Positions 22,933-32,647 are shown, counted from the stretch's first letter. The stretch: 64,000 nucleotides of DNA from Shewanella carassii (GCF_002777975.1 NZ_NGVS01000034.1:1-64000), one strand, 5' to 3'. Numbers and translations are program-made. The notes: generated from the letters alone by a model not told the origin.

Positions 22933-25641
22933 ATGCCCGCCAAACCATTATTCGCTTACTACCAGGATTGCTATAAGGAAGATTGTGTCGACCTTAATCT
23001 GTGGCACCTTGGCAAACTAAACCAGGAAGACAGGCTGTTTATTGAGGGCGAGGATTCGCTGCTTTCAGGTTTCCTGCCAAGACAGCCAATCGCCCAAGAA
23101 GCCGGGGCGCAACTCCTGCCCAGAATCGCCATGTACCAGCGCGAGCGCCAACTGCTTTACGTTTCCCATTTTGTGGTCGGCCAGTTAAAGGAAGAGGGGC
23201 AGACCCGCACTATACTCAGCCCTCTGGTTTTTAAAGAAGCCCAGTTGGAAGAGGATGACGGCAGCTTCTATGCTTCCCTCAAAGAGGGGGCACTGCAGAT
23301 TAACGAACCCTTGCTGCGGCTGTTGCTGCCGGAAGACAGTATGGAAGCCGGCTTTGATGCCATCTTCGCTCCCGAGCGCCCCGACAGCTGGACCTCGCTG
23401 TTGAGCCAGAGCCACCAGAAAATAGATGCCCTGGGGCTGCTGGGATTCCCCAAACTGACAGGCTATGACAGCCTCGCCCGCCTGACCCGCAAGCGTAAGT
23501 TAACTCTGGTACCGGCATCGGCACTGGTGTTTCTGAAACGCCCCAGCGCCAGTCGCGGCATTCTGCATGAGATCTCTGCCATGATGAATGCGGCCGAACT
23601 CTCGGCGCCGCTGCAGAATCTGATGGGAACACAACTGCCACCCAAGGCCGAAGCCAAGCGCCGCCTCAAAAGCCAGTACCTGCCCTGCCTCTTGTCCCGG
23701 GCACAGCAGCAAGTGCTGGAGATTGGCGCCGGCCACAGTCTTGGCTGCGTTGTCGGGCCGCCGGGAACCGGCAAGAGTTATACCATAGCCGCCGTCGCGA
23801 CCGAACATATGGCCCGGGGCGAGTCTGTGCTGATCGTTGCCAACAACGAACATGCGCTCGATGTCATTAACGACAAGCTTGAGAGTCAGTTCGGGCTCAA
23901 GGACATCAGCCTGCGGGCGGGACAAAAGGCCTTCCTGAAACAGCTGAAGGATTATCTCAGCAATCTGCTGGACGGCTATCATTCACTTGAGCACACACCC
24001 CCGCAGCAGTTGGAAAGCCAGCTCAATTTATTGAACCGGCAACTGGACAACTCAGAACGCCGGCTGCTGCGATTTTTACGCCGCGCCATCCGCCGCGGTC
24101 AAAGGCTGCACAAACTGGAGCGCTCACAGCGGCGCTGGTTGTTGCAGCTCTATCTTGCTCTGTTTGGCCACAGCATGGAAAACCTGAGCCAACATTGGGA
24201 CACTCTGGATGAGTTGAACGATAGCCTGACAACCAAAGAGGCGCTGGCAGCCAAGTTGCTGCAAAATGTCAAAGCCAGCCGGGTCGCCGGCTTGCTGAAC
24301 AACCACAGGCAACAGCTGCAAACTTTCAATCAAGCGATTCGTTCCCGCACCTCACAGCGGCAGTTTGCACTGTTCGATACCTTGGATTACCAGGTGTTGC
24401 AGCAGGCGTTTCCCATCTGGCTGGTGAGCCTCAACACCCTTCACAAGGTGTTGCCGTTGCAGCGGGAGCTATTCGATCTGGTTATCTTCGATGAAGCCAG
24501 CCAAAGCAATATCACCAGCGCCTTACCGGCACTGTTTCGGGCCAAACGGGCACTGGTCGTTGGCGATGGCAAGCAGCTCAGGCATATCTCTTTCCTGTCC
24601 CGCAGCAAAGAGCTGGCGTTGCAACAACTGCATGGCGTGTCCACAGCGCAATCCGGCATCTGCAGCTATCGCGATAAATCGATTTTGGATCTGGTGGCCG
24701 AGCAGATAGCCTCCCAGCAGCAGGTCGCCTTTCTCGATGAGCACTTTCGCAGCGCTCCCGAGCTTATCAGCTTCAGCAACTCGCAGTTTTATCAGCAGCG
24801 GCTGCGGATAATGCAGCACAGACCCTGTACCAGCAGCGGCCATCTGCATCTGCACTCAGTGATGGGCGAGCGCAGTGAACAGGGAGTCAACCAGGCTGAA
24901 ATCAGTGCACTGTGCAACCTGATAAGGCAGCAGATAGACAGCTGCGAACAAGCGGGAATGACCAAGTCGCTGGGAGTGTTATCGCCTTTTAGGGCTCAGG
25001 CCGATGCGTTGGCCGATGCTTTGTTCAAACAGTTTTCCGCCACCGAGCTGGAAAAGTATCGCCTGCGGGCCGACACCCCCTTCGGTTTTCAGGGAGAGGA
25101 GCGCGACATTATGTATCTCTCCTTCGCCGTTGACCCACAGAGCAAGAGAGCCGCGGTATATCTCAACCGCGAAGATGTGTTCAATGTCGCCATTACCCGC
25201 GCCAGGGAACAACAGCACCTGTTTGTTTCGGTAGCGGCCCAAGAGCTGCCGAGCAACTCACTGCTGCGCCGCTATCTGGAATCCAGCCGTCAATTCAATG
25301 CTCGGCACAGGCAAAATGACCAGCTGGATCCGTTTCAGCGCCAGCTTTGTGACGCCTTGGCCGGGCACAATATCGAAACCTGGCCGGGCTATGAGATAGC
25401 CGGCACAGAGGTGGATATCCTCTGCCGCTGGCAGGGCGAGTATCTGGCGCTGGATCTCATCGGCTTTCCCGGCCCCTGGATGGACTTTTTTGAACTGGAC
25501 ACATACAAGATACTGCAGCGGGCCAAGGTGCCCATGTTGCCCATCAGCTATGGACTCTGGTTGAAGAATCCCAGTGCCTGTATCGAACGTATTCGTAGTA
25601 AGCTTGGCCAGGTAAGAACCTTATCCGGCGCAGAGACTTAG
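22933..25641 (+). CDS. Superfamily 1 DNA2-like helicase with C-terminal nuclease-like domain
   Basis: The 902-residue protein has an uncharacterised N-terminal region (1-250), Walker A GPPGTGKS (275-282), a long helical arginine/glutamine-rich insert (about 330-480), Walker B FDEASQ (about 518), VVGDGKQLRH (motif III), DEHFRSAPEL (motif IV), TPFGFQGEERD (motif V) and NVAITRAREQ (motif VI): a complete SF1 UPF1/Dna2-type motor. The last 100 residues (GTEVDILCRWQGEYLALDLI then FFELDTYKILQRA) look like the PD-(D/E)xK/Vsr-type domain often fused to such helicases, though the second acidic position is Asp without the usual Lys. Monocistronic between two terminator-like hairpins. DNA repair or phage defence are both possible; neither is shown. 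Confidence 0.82.
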   Translation: MPAKPLFAYYQDCYKEDCVDLNLWHLGKLNQEDRLFIEGEDSLLSGFLPRQPIAQEAGAQLLPRIAMYQRERQLLYVSHFVVGQLKEEGQTRTILSPLVFKEAQLEEDDGSFYASLKEGALQINEPLLRLLLPEDSMEAGFDAIFAPERPDSWTSLLSQSHQKIDALGLLGFPKLTGYDSLARLTRKRKLTLVPASALVFLKRPSASRGILHEISAMMNAAELSAPLQNLMGTQLPPKAEAKRRLKSQYLPCLLSRAQQQVLEIGAGHSLGCVVGPPGTGKSYTIAAVATEHMARGESVLIVANNEHALDVINDKLESQFGLKDISLRAGQKAFLKQLKDYLSNLLDGYHSLEHTPPQQLESQLNLLNRQLDNSERRLLRFLRRAIRRGQRLHKLERSQRRWLLQLYLALFGHSMENLSQHWDTLDELNDSLTTKEALAAKLLQNVKASRVAGLLNNHRQQLQTFNQAIRSRTSQRQFALFDTLDYQVLQQAFPIWLVSLNTLHKVLPLQRELFDLVIFDEASQSNITSALPALFRAKRALVVGDGKQLRHISFLSRSKELALQQLHGVSTAQSGICSYRDKSILDLVAEQIASQQQVAFLDEHFRSAPELISFSNSQFYQQRLRIMQHRPCTSSGHLHLHSVMGERSEQGVNQAEISALCNLIRQQIDSCEQAGMTKSLGVLSPFRAQADALADALFKQFSATELEKYRLRADTPFGFQGEERDIMYLSFAVDPQSKRAAVYLNREDVFNVAITRAREQQHLFVSVAAQELPSNSLLRRYLESSRQFNARHRQNDQLDPFQRQLCDALAGHNIETWPGYEIAGTEVDILCRWQGEYLALDLIGFPGPWMDFFELDTYKILQRAKVPMLPISYGLWLKNPSACIERIRSKLGQVRTLSGAET

Positions 25642-25665
25642 AGGTAGCCTCAGAGAAGGTTGGAG

Positions 25666-25693
25666 GGAGCGCGGCCCCTTGGCTCAGCGCTCC
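25666..25693. terminator. Possible bidirectional terminator between convergent helicase and ygiQ
   Basis: GGAGCGC (25666-25672) pairs with GCGCTCC (25687-25693) around a 14-base loop, in the 92-base gap between convergent genes. There is no strong T-run. Confidence 0.4.
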
Positions 25694-25733
25694 TGCTTTC
25701 CACTTTAGCGATTAATGGATAGCGCTTGAGTTC

Positions 25734-28091
25734 TTACTTGGGTTTCTTACCCTGGCTTTTGCCCTGATTTTTACCCTGAGCATGGCTTTGTGCATGGCCA
25801 AAGACAGGCCTGGCTCCGGGTCTGGCTTTGCCACTGCCGGGCTTGGAGCCTTTAGCTGCTGCTTTGCCTGTTGTTGTTTGGTCGCCGCCCTTGCCTTTTC
25901 CGACCTTGTTACCGCCTTTGGCCCCTTCAGTGGACTTACCCTTGGCGGCTTTGCCGCTGCGCTCTGCAAACTGATTGTCGCTGAAACGGGTGAGTCCCTG
26001 GCGGCCCTTGTCGGCCCCCTTGCGGTTATGCTTACCGGCCCAGGCTTCGGCGCGGCCTTCCGGGGGCACCAGATGCTGTGGCCCGGTGCCGATAAGATGC
26101 TGTTTCCCCATGGCGATAAGCGCCTCGCGGATCAGCGGCCAACCGGCGCTGTCGTGATAGCGCAGCAAGGCCTTGTGCAGTCGCCGCTGGCGCCCCTTCT
26201 TGGCCACCGGCACCTGTTCGCTGCTGTGTTTGACGTTTTTCAACGAGTTCAGCTCTGTGTGGTAGATGGTCGTGGCATTGGCCATAGGCGATGGGTAGAA
26301 GTTCTGCACCTGATCCAGCTTGAACTTACGCTCTTTGAGCCACAGCGCCAGGTTGAGCATGTCCTCGTCCGTGGTGCCCGGGTGAGCGGAAATAAAATAA
26401 GGGATCAGATACTGCTGCTTACCCGCTTCGGCCGAGTATTGGTCGAACAGCTCCTTGAACTTGTCGTAGGTGCCCATACCTGGCTTCATCATCTTGGATA
26501 AAGGCCCCTCTTCGGTATGTTCCGGTGCTATCTTGAGATAGCCGCCCACATGGTGCTTGGCCAGCTCTTTAACGTAACGCGGATCTTCAATCGCCAGGTC
26601 ATACCGCACGCCGGAGGCGATCAGCACCTTCTTGATCCCGGGAACATCCCGGGCGGCGCGGTAAAGATCTATGGTGTGCTGATGATCTGTGTCCAAATGG
26701 CCACAGATGCCGGGAAAGACACAGGATAAGCGCCGACAGGTTTTTTCGGCCTTTTCGCTCTTGCAGCCGAGACGATACATGTTGGCCGTTGGGCCACCGA
26801 GATCGGAAATCACCCCGGTAAAGCCGGGCACTTTCTGCTGTATATCTTTAATTTCTTTGATAATAGATTCTTTCGAGCGGCTCTGGATAATCCGCCCTTC
26901 ATGCTCGGTTATCGAACAAAATGAGCAGCCACCGAAACAGCCTCGCATGATATTGATCGAGGTCTTGATCATGTCGTAGGCCGGGATCTTGGCCTTGCCG
27001 TAAACCGGGTGTGGCACCCTGGCGTAAGGCAAGTCGAATACCGCATCCATCTCATCTGTGTTGAGCGGCCAAGCCGGTGGGTTGACCCAAACACCACGGT
27101 CGCCGTGGGGCTGGAACAGGGCTCTGGCACAACCTGGGTTTTGCTCCTGATGCAAAATCCTCGATGCATGGGCGTACAGGTATCTGTCTTCACTCACCCG
27201 CTCGAAGGCCGGCAACAACACATAGGTCTGCTCCCAGGGCCTTGGCTTGGGTGGCTGCACGCTGATGGGCTTGGGAGCGTCGTTGTCGAAGATCTTCTTG
27301 TCAGATGGCCCGGACAAGTTCTGGCAGCCGACATCATCGGCGCCATAGGGATTGGGGATGGGGTCAATTTTATGCAACTGATCTATCTTGCGCGAGTCCA
27401 TGCCGCGCCATTCTGGCAGTGGCTCTTTTCGGATAACCGCTGTGCCGCGGATATTCTGCATCTGCGCCATGGTTTCACCCTTGGCGAGACGGTGCGCCAC
27501 TTCCACCAGCGGCCGCTCGGCATTGCCGTAGATCAGGATGTCGGCCTTGGCATCAAAAATCACACTGCGGCGCACTTTATCGGACCAATAGTCATAGTGG
27601 GCAATCCGCCGCAGGCTGGCCTCGATACCGCCTATGACCACGGGCACCTCTTTAAAGGCTTCCTTACAGCGTTGGGTATAAACAGTCACGGCGCGATCCG
27701 GGCGCTTGCCGCCTTCATTGCCCGGGGTATAGGCATCATCGTGGCGCAGTTTACGATCGGCCGTATAACGGTTGATCATCGAATCCATATTGCCTGCAGT
27801 GACCCCGAAAAACAGATTCGGTTTACCCAGGCTCATAAAGGCCTCTTTGCTGGACCAATCCGGTTGCGAGATGATCCCCACTCTGAATCCCTGCGCTTCC
27901 AGCAAACGGCCAATCACCGCCATGCCGAAACTGGGGTGATCCACATAGGCATCACCTGTCACCAGGATCACATCACAGCTGTCCCATCCCAGTTGTTCCA
28001 TCTCCTTACGGGACATGGGCAGAAAGGGAGCCGTGCCGTAACACTCGGCCCAATACTTGGGATACTGAAATAAGCTGGATTCGACTTGCAT
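25734..28091 (-). CDS. ygiQ: YgiQ family radical SAM protein
   Basis: The 785-residue protein starts with a B12-binding-like module (residues 25-130, DVILVTGDAYVDHPSFGMAV). It carries the radical SAM motif CFGGCSFC (Cx3Cx2C) near residue 390 with SRSKESIIKEIKDI after it, and then the YgiQ-specific C-terminal block with KALLRYHDSAGWPLIREALI. The last 100 residues are Gly/Lys/Ala-rich low complexity ending QGKNQGKSQGKKPK, likely disordered and nucleic-acid-binding. The reaction catalysed is unknown across the family. It is a single gene converging on the helicase; the length agrees with homologues of about 720-780 residues. Confidence 0.95.
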   Translation of the reverse strand: MQVESSLFQYPKYWAECYGTAPFLPMSRKEMEQLGWDSCDVILVTGDAYVDHPSFGMAVIGRLLEAQGFRVGIISQPDWSSKEAFMSLGKPNLFFGVTAGNMDSMINRYTADRKLRHDDAYTPGNEGGKRPDRAVTVYTQRCKEAFKEVPVVIGGIEASLRRIAHYDYWSDKVRRSVIFDAKADILIYGNAERPLVEVAHRLAKGETMAQMQNIRGTAVIRKEPLPEWRGMDSRKIDQLHKIDPIPNPYGADDVGCQNLSGPSDKKIFDNDAPKPISVQPPKPRPWEQTYVLLPAFERVSEDRYLYAHASRILHQEQNPGCARALFQPHGDRGVWVNPPAWPLNTDEMDAVFDLPYARVPHPVYGKAKIPAYDMIKTSINIMRGCFGGCSFCSITEHEGRIIQSRSKESIIKEIKDIQQKVPGFTGVISDLGGPTANMYRLGCKSEKAEKTCRRLSCVFPGICGHLDTDHQHTIDLYRAARDVPGIKKVLIASGVRYDLAIEDPRYVKELAKHHVGGYLKIAPEHTEEGPLSKMMKPGMGTYDKFKELFDQYSAEAGKQQYLIPYFISAHPGTTDEDMLNLALWLKERKFKLDQVQNFYPSPMANATTIYHTELNSLKNVKHSSEQVPVAKKGRQRRLHKALLRYHDSAGWPLIREALIAMGKQHLIGTGPQHLVPPEGRAEAWAGKHNRKGADKGRQGLTRFSDNQFAERSGKAAKGKSTEGAKGGNKVGKGKGGDQTTTGKAAAKGSKPGSGKARPGARPVFGHAQSHAQGKNQGKSQGKKPK

Positions 28092-28266
28092 TTGAGAATG
28101 ACCATCAGAGGATTCGACACACGGCAGCCACGCTGCCTCAGGGCCGCGGAGTATAACAGGCTAGCCGGGTTAAGTGTGACTGATTTTTCACCAACTGCCG
28201 ACTATTTGTGCACCTTGCTTGTGCCTGCAAGCCAAGGCCCTGCTAGGATTGTGGCTTATTTCGGGC

Positions 28267-28671
28267 TCAGAGCAATAAGCGCCCCACATACTGCCAGAGG
28301 TTAAACAGCGCCAGCACGAGTATGCTTATCCAGGTGAACAAGGTACCGAGGAAACGGCCCGGGTGGTAACCGCCCTTGCCTTGGGTCAGACCTATGGCAT
28401 GCAGCAATCTGGCCACCAGCCAAATCGTCCCCAGTAGATGTAACCAAACGCCGGCCATGCCGTTGGCCTCGGCCAGCACCAAAAGCAGCAAGGCTATCGG
28501 GGCATTTTCCAGCAGGTTACCGTGCACCCGGTTGGCCAGATACAGTGCATCGTTACCACCATCGCCTAGGCCTATCTTGTAAGCACGGCGCAGCCCTACC
28601 ACCCGGTAGGCCAAAGCCAAGACCAAAAGCCCCGTCAGAGCGGCATAAAAACCCGATATAAACAATGACAT
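28267..28671 (-). CDS. MAPEG family membrane protein
   Basis: The 134-residue protein has four hydrophobic segments (about 5-22, 55-72, 76-95, 110-128). The MAPEG core shows RAYKIGLGDGG (first-loop R and G residues), NRVHGNLLENAPIALLLLVLAE (family motif N-x-x-E-N-x-P) and GLTQGKGGYHPGRFLGT. Bacterial MAPEG proteins are often called glutathione S-transferase-like, but no activity can be claimed. The gene stands alone upstream of ygiQ, on the same strand and 175 bases away. Confidence 0.88.
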   Translation of the reverse strand: MSLFISGFYAALTGLLVLALAYRVVGLRRAYKIGLGDGGNDALYLANRVHGNLLENAPIALLLLVLAEANGMAGVWLHLLGTIWLVARLLHAIGLTQGKGGYHPGRFLGTLFTWISILVLALFNLWQYVGRLLL

Positions 28672-28874
28672 AATTTCAAACTCTCCTTTTTAACCTTCTC
28701 TATTCAGCCCCTATTGGCCCCACAAAATCCTGGTGCGCACACCAACCTTAACGCAACAAGCCTGCACTTAGGCTCACATAAAGGAAATAATTTTTAAAAT
28801 GTCATTAACCGGATTCACTACCCTTGCTGTAGAATCCGCGCGGGCCAAAAGCCGTCCATCCAATCAAGGGCACA

Positions 28875-30107
28875 GTGGGAAACCGAGTGGATAATCAAGA
28901 ATTCATTGAAAAGCGCCGTTTTATCATCAAGTTGGGTAAGGCTCTGCATAAGTTCGGCACCCCGGCTTATCGGCTCGAAACCCACTTGCAGACAGTGGCC
29001 AAGACGCTCGGCATCGAAGGCTATTTTCTGATCTCCCCCACTTCGATGACCTTTGTGCTGCAGCACGACACAGATCAGGAATACAACCATGTTGCCAGGG
29101 TCAAACCCGGCGAGCTGGATCTGGGTTCGCTGGCCCGCACCGACGCCCTGGTGCAGGAACTGAGCCTGGGGCAACGCAGCCTGAGTGAAGCGCTGGAACG
29201 GCTGGATGAGATAGCCAACAAGCCCAATCCCTATGGCCCAATGTTAACCCTGGGCGCCTTTGGCACCTCGGCCGCCGCCTTTGCCATGCTGATGGGCAGC
29301 AGTTGGAATGATGTATTCTGGTCGGCCTTGATAGGCATGCTGGTCTATGGCTTGGTATTCAGCGCCGAACGCTCGCGGCGGATGGCCGAACTGCTGGAGC
29401 CTCTGGCCGCCATGCTAGCCGGTTTCGCCGCCTGTGGCCTGGCGCAACTGGATGCCGGGCTGAATATCCCTGTGGTGGTACTGTCGGGGATCATCGTCTT
29501 TATTCCCGGCCTGGCACTGACCCTGGGCCTGGCCGAACTGGCGGCAAGGGATCTTATGTCAGGCACCATGAGGATCATGGATGCGGTAATGCTGCTATTC
29601 AAACTCTACTTCGGCGCCGTACTCGGCGTGGCAATAGGCAATGCCCTGTTCGGCGAATCCCTCTATATTGAGCCCATGCCGTTGCCTCGCTGGGCCATCT
29701 GGTCGGCGGTGCCCATACTTTCCATGGCGCTGGTGTTTATCTTCAAGGCCAGGCTCAAAGATGCCCCTTGGGGCGTACTGGCGGGTATTGTGGCCTTCTT
29801 CTCCGCCATGTTCGGCGGCCTCTATCTGGGGGATTCTCTGGGGATCTTCTTCGGCGCCCTGGCCGTGGGTATTTACGCCAACCTGTTTGCCCGCTGGATG
29901 AAGGCACCGGCCTCCATTGCCCTGCTGCAGGGGATAGTCATCCTGGTGCCTGGCTCCAAGACCTATATCGGCCTCAATGTGCTGATCTCGGGTGAAACCA
30001 TGTTGAACCAGTCGCATCTGGGGTCGCAGATTTTTCTGATCTTTATGTCACTGATCGCCGGGCTTATCTTCTCCAACGTGGTGGTGCCGCCGAGAAATAC
30101 TCTCTAA
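28875..30107 (+). CDS. ThrE/YjjP-YjjB-like threonine/serine exporter family protein
   Basis: A GTG start at 28875 is preceded by AAGGG. The 410-residue protein fuses an N-terminal soluble plus membrane ThrE domain (RRFIIKLGKALHKFGTPAYR, LETHLQTVAKTLGIEG, and PNPYGPMLTLGAFGTSAAAF) to the ThrE_2 membrane half (PWGVLAGIVAFFSAMFGG, then GIVILVPGSKTYIGLN). About ten membrane segments are expected. Homologues export threonine, serine or succinate; E. coli splits the two halves into YjjP and YjjB, whereas here they are one chain. It is a single gene with the substrate not determined. Confidence 0.88.
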   Translation: MGNRVDNQEFIEKRRFIIKLGKALHKFGTPAYRLETHLQTVAKTLGIEGYFLISPTSMTFVLQHDTDQEYNHVARVKPGELDLGSLARTDALVQELSLGQRSLSEALERLDEIANKPNPYGPMLTLGAFGTSAAAFAMLMGSSWNDVFWSALIGMLVYGLVFSAERSRRMAELLEPLAAMLAGFAACGLAQLDAGLNIPVVVLSGIIVFIPGLALTLGLAELAARDLMSGTMRIMDAVMLLFKLYFGAVLGVAIGNALFGESLYIEPMPLPRWAIWSAVPILSMALVFIFKARLKDAPWGVLAGIVAFFSAMFGGLYLGDSLGIFFGALAVGIYANLFARWMKAPASIALLQGIVILVPGSKTYIGLNVLISGETMLNQSHLGSQIFLIFMSLIAGLIFSNVVVPPRNTL

Positions 30108-30186
30108 ACACAGCTACCGTGGGCATTCGCGCCGGAGGGTGGTAATTTATTACAAGCTAAATCATTACTTTATTTCGACGGTCGCC

Positions 30187-30215
30187 TTGACTAACCGCCC
30201 ATTCGGTTGTGTTAT
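30187..30215 (+). promoter_or_regulatory. Promoter of the Omp85-like gene
   Basis: TTGACT (30187-30192), a 17-base spacer and TGTTAT (30210-30215) match the sigma70 consensus at 5/6 and 4/6. The predicted start falls at about 30222, the first base of the inverted repeat that follows. Confidence 0.55.
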
Positions 30216-30221
30216 TGAAGT

Positions 30222-30244
30222 GTGAATATCAGCCCGATATTCAC
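30222..30244 (+). promoter_or_regulatory. Perfect inverted repeat at the predicted transcription start
   Basis: GTGAATATC and GATATTCAC are exact complements separated by AGCCC. The dyad begins at the predicted +1 and ends 20 bases before the ATG, so it could be a repressor operator or a 5'-terminal mRNA hairpin. Confidence 0.6.
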
Positions 30245-30263
30245 TACCGAGAGGAGGCAGTCT

Positions 30264-31913
30264 ATGGCAACAAGCCGCAGTGTCTTGCTTCTGGCAACCC
30301 TGTTTGCCAGCCTCTCCGTTTTGGCCGAAACCGGCACCGCAGGCGATGGCATCACCTCGTCTTCCCAAGGCCAAAATCCACTATCTGAGCGGTTCAAGGT
30401 TGGCAAAATTGTGGTGGTCAGCAACCCGATTTTCGACGAGTCTGCCAAGAATGCCATCTTCCTGCACAATTGGGCCAACGCCTTGCATATCAATACCCGG
30501 GAGTCGGTGATCCTCAATCGCCTCAGTATTCAGGAGGGGCAGGAAGTGACCCCAAGGCAGTTGGAAGAAGCGCAGCGAATTCTCAGGCGTGAGCCCTATC
30601 TCAGAGACGCCAAGGTCTCTGTGGTCAAGGCCGACCCGAGTGCCGATCAACAGCCTGATGGTGAAACCCTGTTGGTAGAAACCTGGGATCAATGGTCGCT
30701 GCTGCCCACCATCAGCCTGGGACGCAGCGGCGGCAACAACAGCTTCTCCGTCGGGCTGAAAGACGACAATATTCTGGGTCTGGGGATCCGCACCCGTTTG
30801 AAGTACCAATCCGACGAGGACAGAACCGGCTACAAAGTCGCGTTCGAAATGCCGCTGAACATCATCAAAAACGCCACTGTGGCGGCCAACTTCTATGACA
30901 ACAGCGATGGTCAGGCCAAACAGCTGTATTTTGACAAGCCTTTCTATACCCTGGACGACACCCGTGCCTACAGCGCCGAGTATCTGGATGAAGACAGAAT
31001 CGACACCATTCGCCAAAACGGCCTCGACATCAACGAATTCAATGAAGAGCTCCGCTATCGCAACCTCTACTGGGGCTTCATGTACGCCAAAGAAAACCAG
31101 AGCCGGCAAAGATTACGCCTTGGAGTTACCCAGGATAAGCACAGCTTTTACGCCCTGCCTCAATATCCGCAGCAACCCTTGCCTCAGGACAGAGACTTTC
31201 TCTACCCTTGGGTAGAATGGGAGTACCTGCAGGATGACTTTCGGGTGCTGACCAATATTCACCTGGTCAACTATAACGAAGACTTCAACCTCGGCTGGCA
31301 TCACAGCGTTAAATTGGGGCTGGAAACCAAAGACAGTGACAACCTTGGCTATCACCTCAACTGGCGCAGCAGTCGCGGCTATTTTGAGGGCAAGGAGCTG
31401 CTATTGCTGGCATTTGGCGGTGAAGCCACCTTGGCCACTCGGCAACGGGACTTTTATCAAGTGAATGTTGCCGCCGAGTATTTCTATAAGTTCACCCCCA
31501 AGTGGACCGCCTATTCCAAGGTGCGGCTATCCAACTCCAACAACAACTATATCGACCGTCCCTTTGCGCTGGGGGATGAAACCGGCATTCGCGGTTATCC
31601 CAACGACTACCAGCACGGTGACAATCAATGGCTGCTGACCGGCGAAATCCGCTATTACCCCAATATCAACCTCTACCAACTGGCAGAGTTGGGCTGGGCC
31701 GCCTTTATCGATGTCGGTCAGGCTTTCGGTGGTGCCATGGCCAATGACAACGAAGTCTCAGGCCCCATAGGCTCTGTCGGTATAGGTGCCAGAATTTACT
31801 CTTCCCGCTCCAGTTATGGTCATGTCGCCCACATAGATTTCAGCGTGCCCTTTACTCAGGGCGATGAAGTGGACGGCTGGGAATGGCGCTTTCAAGTGAA
31901 GCAGAGTTTCTAG
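30264..31913 (+). CDS. Omp85-superfamily outer-membrane protein with one POTRA-like domain
   Basis: The start at 30264 follows GAGGAGG and gives a signal peptide (MATSRSVLLLATLFASLSVLA); an upstream in-frame GTG lies in the inverted repeat and is rejected. Of 549 residues, about 45-130 form one POTRA-like domain (VILNRLSIQEGQEVTPRQLE, RILRREPYLRDAKVSV). The rest is a beta-barrel with the family L6 motif as GIRGYPNDYQHG (RGY) and a C-terminal strand ending WEWRFQVKQSF (terminal Phe). BamA has five POTRAs, TamA three and FhaC two, so this one-POTRA layout is a distinct uncharacterised branch. No partner exoprotein gene is adjacent. Confidence 0.82.
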   Translation: MATSRSVLLLATLFASLSVLAETGTAGDGITSSSQGQNPLSERFKVGKIVVVSNPIFDESAKNAIFLHNWANALHINTRESVILNRLSIQEGQEVTPRQLEEAQRILRREPYLRDAKVSVVKADPSADQQPDGETLLVETWDQWSLLPTISLGRSGGNNSFSVGLKDDNILGLGIRTRLKYQSDEDRTGYKVAFEMPLNIIKNATVAANFYDNSDGQAKQLYFDKPFYTLDDTRAYSAEYLDEDRIDTIRQNGLDINEFNEELRYRNLYWGFMYAKENQSRQRLRLGVTQDKHSFYALPQYPQQPLPQDRDFLYPWVEWEYLQDDFRVLTNIHLVNYNEDFNLGWHHSVKLGLETKDSDNLGYHLNWRSSRGYFEGKELLLLAFGGEATLATRQRDFYQVNVAAEYFYKFTPKWTAYSKVRLSNSNNNYIDRPFALGDETGIRGYPNDYQHGDNQWLLTGEIRYYPNINLYQLAELGWAAFIDVGQAFGGAMANDNEVSGPIGSVGIGARIYSSRSSYGHVAHIDFSVPFTQGDEVDGWEWRFQVKQSF

Positions 31914-31981
31914 GCTGATTTTGCCACCTCAGCGGCAAACTCTGCACTAAACTTGAAGGGTCACAGCGACCTGGACCTGAC

Positions 31982-32226
31982 GTGAACAACCCCCCGTCTT
32001 CTGTGCTGCTCGGCCTGTCGAGCCTGATATCGGCACAGGCAAGCACGCTGAAAATCGCCTTTTTTGATTTTGCGCCATACCGCTTTCAGGAAGAAGGAGA
32101 ACTCAAGGGCGTCATGGTAGAGATGACCCGCCTGGCCTGCCAGCGCTGGGAGGAAGGATGCCAACTCAAGCTGTGGCCCAATGGCAACCTGAGCAAGCCC
32201 AAGCCATGAACATTCCACTCGAGTAG
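31982..32226 (+). pseudogene. Truncated ABC solute-binding-protein gene (SBP_bac_3 type)
   Basis: From a GTG at 31982 the frame encodes a signal-like segment (SVLLGLSSLISAQA) and the first part of a family-3 solute-binding protein (TLKIAFFDFAPYRFQEEG, then LKGVMVEMTRLACQRW), stopping at 32209. Family members have about 250 residues; only about 60 mature residues remain. In another frame, the following bases continue with a plausible QPEQAQAMNIPLE before a stop at 32226, consistent with a frameshift as well as a 3' loss. It abuts the rnpB terminator, which is read on the opposite strand. Confidence 0.7.
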
Positions 32227-32228
32227 AA

Positions 32229-32263
32229 AAGCAAAAGGCCGCCCGTGATAACATGGGCGGCCT
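32229..32263 (-). terminator. rnpB terminator
   Basis: Read on the minus strand, AGGCCGCCC and GGGCGGCCT form a 9-bp stem, followed by TTTTGCTTTT-type sequence immediately after the RNA 3' end. Confidence 0.85.
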
Positions 32264-32273
32264 AGTTTTATTT

Positions 32274-32643
<370 letters not shown>

Positions 32644-32647
32644 GCGG

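Noticed and set aside
25734..26050. Gly/Lys-rich tail as a separate small basic protein
   Set aside because: It is in frame with and continuous to the ygiQ C-terminus; homologues of this family also end in low-complexity basic tails.
27009..28073. A 354-codon open frame on the plus strand opposite ygiQ
   Set aside because: It is the reverse-strand shadow of a gene with clear radical SAM motifs; its product has no domain pattern.
30264..31913. Two-partner secretion transporter (FhaC/ShlB type)
   Set aside because: Only one POTRA-like domain is seen and no large exoprotein gene is adjacent.
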